DNA from: Vicinamibacterales bacterium
GTDB taxonomy: Bacteria > Acidobacteriota > Vicinamibacteria > Vicinamibacterales > JAKQTR01
Direction of reading: 5' to 3'
Assembly: GCA_025456345.1 (NCBI GenBank)
Contig: JALOKU010000009.1
Location: forward strand, 1 to 64,000
DNA: 64,000 nucleotides
The translations under genes and the position numbers were made by a program. Under the pieces are notes generated by a model. That model saw nothing but the letters and a program-made list of their open reading frames with translations. It had not been told where the DNA came from and ran no database searches. Of this stretch, positions 54,902-63,030 are shown piece after piece; positions within the stretch are counted from its first letter, which is position 1; every line of letters starts with the position of its first letter.

Positions 54902-55060
54902 GTGGACTACCTCATCCCCGTCGCGATCCTGGCGGTATGGGTCGTGCTGAATGCGTGGGTGCTGCCCAGGCTCGGCGTCCCGACTTGAATGAGCGGCGCG
55001 TGCGACGTCGAGTCTCGACGTCCAGACGAGAAGCGCGAACGGGAACGGGAGCAGGCGTGA
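54902..55060 (+). CDS. small membrane selenoprotein candidate (TGA = Sec29)
   Basis: Too short for the track. A GTG two bases after the DUF302 stop, with GGAGAGG eight bases upstream, opens a frame giving one membrane helix (IPVAILAVWVVLNAWVLP) followed by RLGVPT, then TGA (54986-54988). Read as Sec, translation goes on with MSGACDVESRR and a charged tail to TGA at 55058: 52 residues with Sec29 and Cys34 in U-x4-C. From memory, short membrane proteins with a Cys in this place (VPTCMSG.C) exist, which would make the TGA an equivalent of that Cys; this needs a search. A perfect hairpin follows at 15 bases. If the TGA is a stop, a 28-residue helix remains. Confidence 0.72.
55004..55022 (+). promoter_or_regulatory. 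bacterial SECIS-like hairpin of the small selenoprotein
   Basis: Fifteen bases after the TGA, GACGTCGA-GTC-TCGACGTC makes a perfect 8-bp stem with loop GTC (or 7 bp with loop AGTCT). The position and the GU at the tip agree with the bacterial SECIS rule and resemble the E. coli fdhF loop, which also has GU. Confidence 0.72.
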
Positions 55061-55082
55061 GCCGCGGCTCGCGCCCGCCGCG

Positions 55083-55649
55083 TCACGGCGACGCGCACCA
55101 GCCCGCGACGATGGCTGGATACGTCTCGAGCATCTTCAGGTAGCGCTCGCGATCGGGGTTCGTGGCGCGGCCGCCGGGGCTGTCGCTGAACTGCTCCACG
55201 ATCGAGGCATGCTCCGCCTCGGTCAACACCTGGTCCGCGAGCTTGTAGAAGTACTCGTCCTCGATCCGGATGTGCTCGCGGATGAGCTCCGTGTAGGCCC
55301 GCGCGTCGGCCGCCAGAGCCGAGGCGGCCGTCGGGTCCCGCTGCTGAAGCCGCTTCAGTTGCTTCTTCATCTTCGTCCCGTAGACCCGCCCGGCCTCGTG
55401 CTGCGAAACGAGCACGCTCACCACCGTCTGGTCGGGGCCGATGCCGTGCCTGGCTAGCAGCGGGAACAGCATCTCCTCTTCCCTGTCGTGGTGGCGGTCC
55501 GTGAAACTCTCGAAGAAGTCGAGCACGTCGACGAGCATCGGCATCGGGACCGGTTCGCCGCGTTCGAGCCGCCCGGCGACCGCGTCGAGGACGTCGAGCA
55601 TGGAACTGAACCCGCGGTGCTCGTCCATCAGGACCGTGAGGAATCGCAT
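55083..55649 (-). CDS. hemerythrin-domain protein
   Basis: 188 residues with the hemerythrin His pattern: MDEHRGF, FTDRHHDREEEMLFPLL, VSQHEAGR, and REHIRIEDEYFY. It should bind a di-iron site and sense or store oxygen or nitric oxide, or protect iron centres. The start at 55649 (MRFLTVLMDEH) has GGAGAG upstream. It lies next to feoAB and ends 23 bases from the small selenoprotein. Confidence 0.92.
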   Translation of the reverse strand: MRFLTVLMDEHRGFSSMLDVLDAVAGRLERGEPVPMPMLVDVLDFFESFTDRHHDREEEMLFPLLARHGIGPDQTVVSVLVSQHEAGRVYGTKMKKQLKRLQQRDPTAASALAADARAYTELIREHIRIEDEYFYKLADQVLTEAEHASIVEQFSDSPGGRATNPDRERYLKMLETYPAIVAGWCASP

Positions 55650-55830
55650 GTCTGGGCTCTCCACTCCTTGCCGCGCGGCCACGCCGGACCGGCCCGTGGC
55701 ACGCCGGGACGGCACCAGCCGCGAACGCGCTCATCCGAACCGGCTGGGGGCTGCGGAATCCCGGCAGGAGCAAGGGGACAGGCAAAAGGATCGCAAGCTG
55801 CGTGCCGGATCGGCCCGGATCAGGGCGTGT

Positions 55831-56070
55831 CTACTCGAGTTCGACGACGATGGCGCGGGCGACCGCTGGTTCGACGGCGAGTTCTGTGTGATCGCAGAGA
55901 AACACCACACCCGGGAACCGTTGGAGGACAGTCACGGTGGCACCGGGCGTCACGCCGAGGGCCATCAACCGATCGGCGCGGTCGGGATTCTCGCGCATGA
56001 CCCGGAGCACCCGGCCGCTCGCCCCCGGGCGCATCGCCGACAGGCGCCGCGTCTTCTCAGAAGGTGACAT
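55831..56070 (-). CDS. feoA: ferrous iron transport protein A
   Basis: 79 residues of an SH3-like FeoA domain: GASGRVLRVMRENPDRADRLMALGVTPGATVTVLQRFPG and ELAVEPAVARAIVVE. It works with FeoB in Fe(II) import. Here it comes after feoB and overlaps its 3' end by 14 bases, the reverse of the E. coli order. Confidence 0.93.
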   Translation of the reverse strand: MSPSEKTRRLSAMRPGASGRVLRVMRENPDRADRLMALGVTPGATVTVLQRFPGVVFLCDHTELAVEPAVARAIVVELE

Positions 56071-57847
56071 GGAGTCCGCGCAGGATGGCGTTCAAGACGA
56101 CGCCGGTGCCAAGCGCGATGACGGTGACCGCGCCCAGGATCCCCATGGCCGCTTTCAGGCCCTGCTCCTTGACCATCATGAGGAAGTTGGCCACGCACGG
56201 CACGAAGAGCGTCATCACGGTGAGCGCCACCACAGCCTGGACGCCGTCCAGCTCCCCCGCCTTCGACATCTGGAAGAGCCCGGCCGCGCCGTAGTCGCGA
56301 CGCAGGAAGCCCATCACGAAGACGGTCGCGGCGTCTTTCGGCAGCCCGAGCAGCCCCGCCACGACGGGTTCCATCGCCTCGGTCAGCACCGTCAGCAGCC
56401 CAAGACGGCTGAGCGTGAACAGCAGCGCCGTGCCGAACAGGAACAGCGGGACGGCCTCGCCGAGGTACCAGCGCACGCGCAGCAGCGTCTTCCGGACGAT
56501 GTTGCCGAGTTGCGGCAGCCGAAGCGGCGGAAGCTCCATGATGAATTCCGAGCGCTCGCCGGGGATGGTCCGCGCGGCGAGGAACCCCACCAGGAACATC
56601 TGGAGCATCACCACGCCAAACAACGTCACCAGGGCGAAGAACGACACGCCGCCGAGGATGCCGAGGATGGTGGCCAGCTGCGCCGAGCACGGGATGCCGA
56701 GCGCGAGCAGCAGGACCGCGATCAGCCGCTCCTTCGGCGTCCCGAGGATCCGCGTCGTCATCGTGGCCATCGTGTCGCAGCCAAGGCCGAGCACCATCGG
56801 CAGCACGGCCTTCCCGTTCAGCCCCATCGTGCGGAAGATCCGGTCGCTGAAGATAGCCAGCCTGGGGATGTAGCCCGAATCCTCGAGGAACCCGAACACC
56901 AGGAAGAACGTGGCGACCACCGGCAGCACGATGGCGATGGCGTACGTGAGCCCCATCGTGATGAGACCGTACTCGCCGACGAGAAAGTCCCTGGCGACCG
57001 CCCACGGCACGGCCCGGTTCACCAGGGCGATGGCGCCCGGGTTGATGAACTGCTCGAACAGGCCGCCCTCGATGAGGCCTACCAGCGTCTGGGCGCCGAA
57101 CACCCCGACGGCGAGGTACATGCCGTAGAGCACGATGGCGAGAATCGGCAGGCCCGTCAGCGGCTCGCGGACGAGCCGTCCGAGACGCTCCTGGATGCGC
57201 GCGGCCGATCGCCGGCGATAGCAGCGATACTGGACCGCCAGATCGTGTGCGAGGTGCGCGTGGTCGCCGCGGTGCGGCGCATCAAACGCCGGCACCGCCG
57301 CGCGCCCGATCGCGTCGCGCAGTCCGGCAATGCCGCGCCCCTCGGTGGCCACCGTCTCGACCACCGGGATGCCCAGGCGCGCCGCCAGCCCCGCGGCGTC
57401 GATGACGATGCCGTGTACCCGGGCTTCGTCGATCATGTTCAGGACGAGCACCATGGGCCGGCCGATGGCCGCCAGTTGCGAGGTGAGCATCAGGGCGCGC
57501 CGGAGGTTCCGGGCGTCCGAGACCTGGATGACGACGTCGGTCTGCCCGGCGTTGAGGATACGCCGCGCGACGAGTTCGTCCTCGGTGAGAGCCCCTTCGA
57601 GCGCCGTGACGCCGGGCGTGTCGACCAGTTCGCAGACTTCCCCGCCCAGCACGACGCGCCCGGTTGTGAGCGCCACCGTCGTGCCGGGGTAGTTCGAGAC
57701 GACGGCATACTGCCCGGTCAGACGGCCGAACAGGACGCTCTTGCCGACGTTGGCGTTGCCGACGAGCGCGATGCGGCGTGGGCGGGCCCGCAGCGTCAGA
57801 AGAGGGTCGGCTGCCGGTTCGCGCACCGCAGCCTGGGCGCAGGACAT
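56057..57847 (-). CDS. feoB: ferrous iron transport protein B
   Basis: About 596 residues. The N-terminal GTPase has GNANVGKSVLF (G1), NYPGTTV (G2), DTPG (G3) and NMIDE (G4). The membrane part contains the two Gate motifs with conserved cysteine (GIPCSAQLATI and FVPCVANFL). It imports Fe(II) across the inner membrane. It is shorter than E. coli FeoB (773) and no feoC is present. Start at 57847 (MSCAQAAV) instead of the track's 57895. A palindrome lies at its predicted transcription start. Confidence 0.95.
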   Translation of the reverse strand: MSCAQAAVREPAADPLLTLRARPRRIALVGNANVGKSVLFGRLTGQYAVVSNYPGTTVALTTGRVVLGGEVCELVDTPGVTALEGALTEDELVARRILNAGQTDVVIQVSDARNLRRALMLTSQLAAIGRPMVLVLNMIDEARVHGIVIDAAGLAARLGIPVVETVATEGRGIAGLRDAIGRAAVPAFDAPHRGDHAHLAHDLAVQYRCYRRRSAARIQERLGRLVREPLTGLPILAIVLYGMYLAVGVFGAQTLVGLIEGGLFEQFINPGAIALVNRAVPWAVARDFLVGEYGLITMGLTYAIAIVLPVVATFFLVFGFLEDSGYIPRLAIFSDRIFRTMGLNGKAVLPMVLGLGCDTMATMTTRILGTPKERLIAVLLLALGIPCSAQLATILGILGGVSFFALVTLFGVVMLQMFLVGFLAARTIPGERSEFIMELPPLRLPQLGNIVRKTLLRVRWYLGEAVPLFLFGTALLFTLSRLGLLTVLTEAMEPVVAGLLGLPKDAATVFVMGFLRRDYGAAGLFQMSKAGELDGVQAVVALTVMTLFVPCVANFLMMVKEQGLKAAMGILGAVTVIALGTGVVLNAILRGLHVTF

Positions 57848-57906
57848 CCGGTGCCTCTTACGCCGGCCCGCGAGTGGCGGTGCCGGCCGGGGCAATCGCC
57901 CCTCTA

Positions 57907-57923
57907 TTGAGATCCAATCTCAA
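57907..57923 (-). promoter_or_regulatory. palindromic operator candidate at the feoBA promoter
   Basis: TTGAGAT-CCA-ATCTCAA is a perfect inverted repeat (7-3-7) about 60 bases upstream of the feoB start. A TACGAT (57933-57938 read on the minus strand) precedes it, putting the repeat at about +3 to +19 of the transcript, a position where a repressor would block. An iron-responsive regulator (Fur or DtxR/MntR type) is the natural guess; the sequence is not a standard Fur box. Confidence 0.6.
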
Positions 57924-57938
57924 CACGCTCCCATCGTA

Positions 57939-60389
57939 TCAGATTCGGGGTGGCCCGGCACCCGATTCGGCCAGCCCCCGGAAACCCGTGCCGCGTACGA
58001 AGAACGGGCCGGCCGCCCCCGTGGAGCGGCCGGCCCGGCGTGCGATCGAGGTGACGGGCGCCAAGAACGTGTAGAGCAGGCGCGCGGCGAACGTGCTGCC
58101 GTTGTACGGCCGGTTGCCGTACCCGGTTGTCAGGCCGCCCAGGTAGTCGATCCTCGGCTGATCGGTGCCCGGGAGGTTGATGGTCGCGAAATCGCTGATG
58201 CTGAGCTTCTCGTAGAAATACCCGATCGCGAAGCCGACTTTCGCGTTGAACGAGTACTTCAGGTCAATCATGAACTGCTGCCAGTCGTTGGTCACGTCCG
58301 GCAGCTGCTCGAACGTCCGGAAGCCGTTCGCGTCGATCGTGTTGAACAGGGTCACGGTGCGCGGCCCGCCCAGCACGAAGGCGTTGTCCGAGTCGCTGTA
58401 GTTGTACGCGAACCGGATGCCCGTGTTCTTGAACATGTTGAGCAGGTCGACGTAGACGTCGACGTTGTTGACCTTCTCGTCGTTGTCGAGCGTCCAGTCG
58501 CGGTTCGGGTCCGTCCAGGACGGATCCGGCGGCGGGTTGGCGTTGCGCGCCCGCTGGTAGGTACTGAAGTCGTCGCGGCCGTAGTTGACGCCCATCGCGA
58601 CGTGGTCGCTCGGCGTGTAGTTGACGCCGACGTTGTACGCCGTATTGGTCACGTCGAACAACCCGAACTCCATGCCCGGGCCGCCGTAGTGGTCGTCGGT
58701 GTACGTGACCGACGCCGTGAAGTCCATCGTCTGGAACGGCGTCAGGGTCACCATGGCGTTGAAGCGGTTCCGCTCGCGGTCCGCTTCGTCGTAGAAACGC
58801 AGCCCGGGCTGCGCCGCCGCGTCCTCGACGGCCTGCTCGGAAAAGCCGAAGCCCGTGCGGTCGATGTACTCGTACCCCACGCGCACCGACAGCCACGCCG
58901 TGCCGACGGTGTCCCAGGTCAGCCGCATGCCCTGATCCCGCATGTCGTTGTGCGTCCGGCCCGTGCGGTCGTAGTTGTCGTAGAGGTAGCCGACGCGCAG
59001 GGTCGAGTAGGCCAGCGGGGAGAACGACACCGACGCGTCGAAGGTGTCACGGATGACGCTGTGGCCTTCGGCGAACTCTCCAGGGGTCTCCTCGGACACC
59101 GCGTCGAATCGCACGTTCTCGTCGTACGGGAACGGCCGCGAGATGTTCGAATGGGTGTTGTGGCGGTATTTCGCGTTGACGCCCATCCAGCGCACCGGGC
59201 GCGACGTGAAGTTGACGAGCGCGTTGACGCCGCGCACCTTCGCCTCGGCGGTCGGCCTCGGGAGTGCGGCGAGGTGCGGGAACAGCGCCCACACGCTCGG
59301 CTGGTTGATCTGCGCGTTGCTCGTCCAGGGGATCAGATCGTCGTCGTTGCTCTGGTCGCTGACCTGGACGGTCCCGTTCAGCGTCGTGGTGCGGTTGAAC
59401 TTGTACAACCCCATGAAGCTGACGACCGTCATGGAATTGTCCGGGAACGAGGAGATCCGGCCGCGGGCCGCGCCGTTGCCGTTGCTGTAGCCGTTGGCGT
59501 CGTACGGGCCGCTCGGCGGCTGCAGGCCGTTGTTGTAGTCGGTGAGGTTCAGCGGGTTGTCCCACAGCACGTCGTTGAACTGGTTCGAGAACATCGAGCG
59601 CTCGAACGCGGCCCGGAACATGCCCTGCGGCCGCACCCACTCGACGGCGGCGCCGAAGTCGTTGGTGCGGTTGTCGAGCTGCACCGGCAGCTCGTTCGCG
59701 TTGCTGAACGCGTGAGACATGCCGAACGGCTGGTAGCCCGACTTCTTGGTGCTCGTGAAGTCGACCGACAGCGCGACGTCGTTCGTCATGTCGTAGCCGA
59801 ACTTGACGCCGGTCGTATCGCGGCGCGACTGCATCTCGAAGGTCTGCGCCTGGGCTCGGTAGACCGAGGTCAGCTGGTTCTGCAGGTAGTTCGTGGGAAT
59901 GGCCACAAACCCCGGAGGCAGCGGAGTCACCGGAGCCGGGTAGCGGCTCTTCTGCACCTGGTTCTGGACGGCATCGTCGAGCACCCAGGAGTTCGCCGAC
60001 GCCTCGCGCCACGGCGTGAGGCAGTTGTAGCAGTAGTTCAGCGGGATCGAGTCGTACAGGAACGAGAACCTGAACTTGCTGTTCTGGTAGTCGACCGCGT
60101 ACTGCTGGTCGCGGTAGCCGATGTTCTTCGCCGTCACGTCGAGCAGATAGCCGTCGGTCTGTTTCCCGAACACGCAATTGGTGAACAACCCGCTTCGCAG
60201 GTCGCGGTACCGCTCGAAGCGGGCCTCGTCACCATTCGCGTCCGTGACGCGGACCCCGACGTCCGCCATGCCGGTCACGCCCCAGGGGGCGTTGCCCGAA
60301 GTCGCCTCGGCGGGCTTCGTCTGCGCCTTCGCGTGGATCGCGGAGGCGAGCAGAAGCGCCGCAGTCACCGTCACTACTCTGTTGCGCAT
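57939..60389 (-). CDS. MtrB/PioB/DmsF-family outer-membrane beta-barrel
   Basis: About 816 residues with a signal peptide (VTVTAALLLASAIHAKAQ) and a body of alternating strands with aromatic girdles typical of large porins. An early CYNC (CxxC, near residue 110) matches the conserved N-terminal pair of MtrB. The preferred start, 60389, has GAGGAGG six bases upstream. Next to the decahaem gene, it should sheath the cytochrome across the outer membrane. Confidence 0.9.
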   Translation of the reverse strand: MRNRVVTVTAALLLASAIHAKAQTKPAEATSGNAPWGVTGMADVGVRVTDANGDEARFERYRDLRSGLFTNCVFGKQTDGYLLDVTAKNIGYRDQQYAVDYQNSKFRFSFLYDSIPLNYCYNCLTPWREASANSWVLDDAVQNQVQKSRYPAPVTPLPPGFVAIPTNYLQNQLTSVYRAQAQTFEMQSRRDTTGVKFGYDMTNDVALSVDFTSTKKSGYQPFGMSHAFSNANELPVQLDNRTNDFGAAVEWVRPQGMFRAAFERSMFSNQFNDVLWDNPLNLTDYNNGLQPPSGPYDANGYSNGNGAARGRISSFPDNSMTVVSFMGLYKFNRTTTLNGTVQVSDQSNDDDLIPWTSNAQINQPSVWALFPHLAALPRPTAEAKVRGVNALVNFTSRPVRWMGVNAKYRHNTHSNISRPFPYDENVRFDAVSEETPGEFAEGHSVIRDTFDASVSFSPLAYSTLRVGYLYDNYDRTGRTHNDMRDQGMRLTWDTVGTAWLSVRVGYEYIDRTGFGFSEQAVEDAAAQPGLRFYDEADRERNRFNAMVTLTPFQTMDFTASVTYTDDHYGGPGMEFGLFDVTNTAYNVGVNYTPSDHVAMGVNYGRDDFSTYQRARNANPPPDPSWTDPNRDWTLDNDEKVNNVDVYVDLLNMFKNTGIRFAYNYSDSDNAFVLGGPRTVTLFNTIDANGFRTFEQLPDVTNDWQQFMIDLKYSFNAKVGFAIGYFYEKLSISDFATINLPGTDQPRIDYLGGLTTGYGNRPYNGSTFAARLLYTFLAPVTSIARRAGRSTGAAGPFFVRGTGFRGLAESGAGPPRI

Positions 60390-60404
60390 CGCAATCCTCC
60401 TCAA

Positions 60405-61360
60405 TTAGCGCAGGAAGGCCTTGCCGTTCGGAGAGTTGGAGCCGTGCACCATCTGGTGGCACACGACGCAGGAACGGCCGTAGATCCTGTTGGCGTTCTG
60501 CGAGTTCTTCAGCAGGTAGCCATCGTAAATCGTCGGGGGGTGCCGCGACGTCACGTGGCAGCGCTGGCAGAGGTAGGGCTGCTTGGCGACGAGCATCCGG
60601 TCGTTGTTCGAGCCGTGCGGGTCGTGGTGGTGGCGCAGCTGTCGGCCACCGGCGCGTGCTCCCACATGTACGGGCCGCGCTTCTCGGCGTGGCAGCTCGT
60701 GCAGCTCTCGTCAATCGTCGTGCCCGTCTTGAGCAGTCTCTGGTTCGAGCTGCCGTGCACGTTGTGGCACGACGCGCACGTCATCTTGCCTTCGCGCACC
60801 GGCATGTGGTTGAACCGGTTCTGCTTGTTCACGACGGCCCGGTGGCAGGACGCGCAGAGCGCAGACTGGTCCTTCGCCTTCAGCAGTCCGGCATCGCTCT
60901 TCGGCGAGTGGATGCTGTGGCAGCTCATGCAGCCGACGTTCCGGTTGTCGTGCTGGCTGCCGGCCCAGAGGGCGTGGGATTTGCGGTCGTGGCAGCTCGT
61001 GCACAGCGCGCTCGCGTCCTGCGCCGACAGCTTCGAGATCTGCGTGATTTTCGTTTTGTCGCCGCCGGCCTCGGCGTGGGCCTTCCCCGCGCCGTGGCAG
61101 CTCTCGCAACCCATCGTCGCGTTGGGGGTCTTCGGGTTGAACGCGCGGGCGTGCGCGCCGGCCTTGGTGACGGCGCTCTGGCCTTCGTGACAGCCCAGGC
61201 ACGTGTCCTGACCGGCGTAGTCGGCGGCGGTGGCCACCGGGGCCTTGGCCGCCGCCGGCTTCTGCGTCGCCGCCGATGCCGTCCCCACGGACGCGAGCCA
61301 GGCGGCCACCAGGCCGGCCAGCGCTACCCCTCGGATGAGGGTCCTGCAAACAGAATGCAT
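60405..61360 (-). pseudogene. decahaem c-type cytochrome (MtrA/DmsE-like), frameshifted
   Basis: The gene is split in the track into 60551-61507 and 60405-60665. Joined, it is a periplasmic decahaem cytochrome with a signal peptide (start ATG 61360, AAGGAG upstream). Seven intact CXXCH motifs lie in the first frame (CLGCH, CESCH, CTSCH, CMSCH, CASCH, CASCH, CTSCH) and two in the second (CQRCH, CVVCH). Motif 8 should be CATCHDPHG, but the DNA near 60622-60636 is one base short of it, shifting the frame. The joined length is 956 bases; one more gives 957, a whole number of codons. It may be a sequencing error or a real lesion. Confidence 0.85.
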
Positions 61361-61623
61361 GGCGTGCTCCTTGAGTAGAATCCAGCAGGATCCGGCCAAA
61401 GGACCGAATCCGCCGATTCGAGTGCAGACAGAATGCCCGTTCACGCCCGGAGAACTACCACACACCTCCCGAATGAACAGTCGGGCTGTTTGCTGGTCAA
61501 TCGTCAACTAAATCGACGCATTCGCAGATAACCGTCGGTTGACGACAGATATTGCCGGAAAACCGACAGGCTCAGGCAGTATCCAATCCAACCGATTGGA
61601 TTATTGCCCTGTCGTGAATTGCA
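61361..61623. other. intergenic region upstream of the decahaem gene
   Basis: About 260 bases between the decahaem gene and the six-haem gene. It holds AAGGAG (the ribosome site), several copies of CCGA/TTGAC-like words and the AATCCAA palindrome near 61585. No gene is supported. Confidence 0.5.
61585..61602. repeat. AATCCAA palindrome upstream of the decahaem gene
   Basis: AATCCAA-CCGA-TTGGATT is a perfect 7-4-7 inverted repeat, overlapped by a second register (CCAATC / GATTGG). It shares the 8-mer GATTGGAT with the feoB operator candidate. Confidence 0.5.
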
Positions 61624-63006
61624 CTACTCGATGGTGTGGCAGAGGCTGCAGTCCTGGGAGATCACCTTCCCGGCCCGGCTCTTGTGGCTGTCGTCGTGGC
61701 AGCGGAAACACCCCGCATAGGAGCTCGGGCCGGGGTCGCTGTGCCCGACGTTGTTCGGGTACGTTCCCCAGGTGACGTTCATGGCAGGAAACACGTTGCG
61801 GGCGAACACATGCTGCGCGGTGGCCACGGCCCGGTCCACCGATGCCTTCGGCACGTTCGCGGCATCCTTGTAGAACGCCGTGAGGCCGTTCTGGATGCCC
61901 CGGAAGGCTGCGGCCCTATCGGGATAGGCCACCTTCAACACCTTGACCGCCTCGCGCCGGATGAACGGCATCGCCGAGTCGAAGCCGCCGGCCGCAATCG
62001 CCTCGTCGACGGCCCGCTCGGCGGAGTACGCAAAGGTGTGCGACGGCCGGTTGTGGCAGTCCACGCAGTCGAGTACGCGCCGCTCGCCCTTCAACGACGC
62101 GGCGTCGGCGACACCATCGGCGAGGAACTCCGTGACGTTGCCCTTGCCATCGTCGAGCCTCACGTACGGAATGACCTGGCGCTTGTCGTCGGTCGCGATG
62201 TACTCGATGCGGTTCTGCCGCGAGACGTGCCAGTGGATGCCGGTGGCGGACTTGTCGAGCCGGTTGACCCCGCCGATGTGCATCCGCAGCGTCGTCACCG
62301 ATTCGGTGTTCGCCTCGTCGTCGGCGTACGTGCGGATGGTGCGGATCTTGTCGCCGTGGAACTTCTCCGGCCAGTGGCACTGCTCGCAGGTGTCGCGGGC
62401 CGGGCGCAGGTCCGTGACCGGCGACGGGATCGGCCGCGAGTGCGTGTTGAAGGTGACGGCGTAGACCTGCCGGAGCCCCGACATCTTGGACTTGACGAAC
62501 CAGCTGGCGCCCGGCCCGATGTGGCACTGCACGCACACCACGCGGGAGTGCGGGCTGTCCTGGTAGCCGGCCCATTGCGGTTCCATCACCTCGTGGCACA
62601 GCTGGCCGCAGAACTGCGGAGAGTCCATGTACTCGATGCCGGCAAAGGCGGCCACCAGCACGATCAGGAGGTTCGCGATCGTGGACGCGAGGAAGATCGC
62701 CGTGGCGCGGCGCTGGGTGACGTCGTTCAGGTCGATCTTCGGCCACGAGGGGCGCCAGGCGGTCAATCCGGCCGCATCGCGCCGGTGGGCCAGCCAGACC
62801 CCGAGGGGCATGAGGACGAGGCCCGCGACGAACAGCCCGGGGAGAATCAGGAAGAACAGCATCCCCACGTACGGGTTGGCGTGCATGCCCGCCAGTTCGA
62901 GGAGCAGGAACGCCAGGAAGAGGATGGCGCCGGTCGTGGTCAGCGCGGCCCCGAAGATCGTGATGGCGTTCTTGAACAGCGAGAAACGCGTGTGCGCTGG
63001 GCTCAT
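61624..63006 (-). CDS. NapC/NirT-like membrane cytochrome with six haem motifs
   Basis: 460 residues with three N-terminal membrane helices, then CGQLCH (CX3CH), CVQCH, CEQCH, CVDCH, CFRCH and CSLCH. The NapC/NrfH core has four haems; extra haems follow at the C-terminus. It should take electrons from quinol or cytochrome b and pass them to periplasmic carriers such as the decahaem cytochrome. Confidence 0.88.
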   Translation of the reverse strand: MSPAHTRFSLFKNAITIFGAALTTTGAILFLAFLLLELAGMHANPYVGMLFFLILPGLFVAGLVLMPLGVWLAHRRDAAGLTAWRPSWPKIDLNDVTQRRATAIFLASTIANLLIVLVAAFAGIEYMDSPQFCGQLCHEVMEPQWAGYQDSPHSRVVCVQCHIGPGASWFVKSKMSGLRQVYAVTFNTHSRPIPSPVTDLRPARDTCEQCHWPEKFHGDKIRTIRTYADDEANTESVTTLRMHIGGVNRLDKSATGIHWHVSRQNRIEYIATDDKRQVIPYVRLDDGKGNVTEFLADGVADAASLKGERRVLDCVDCHNRPSHTFAYSAERAVDEAIAAGGFDSAMPFIRREAVKVLKVAYPDRAAAFRGIQNGLTAFYKDAANVPKASVDRAVATAQHVFARNVFPAMNVTWGTYPNNVGHSDPGPSSYAGCFRCHDDSHKSRAGKVISQDCSLCHTIE

Positions 63007-63030
63007 AGGATGGCGACCGTTCCCGGAACG

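Noticed and set aside
57741-61190. 1149-codon plus-strand ORF across the MtrB-like and decahaem genes
   Set aside because: Shadow frame; Val/Arg/His-rich composition without motifs, opposite genes with signal peptides and haem motifs.
60405-61360. Programmed ribosomal frameshift in the decahaem gene
   Set aside because: No slippery heptamer or pseudoknot is apparent; the break destroys a haem motif, which fits an error or lesion better.
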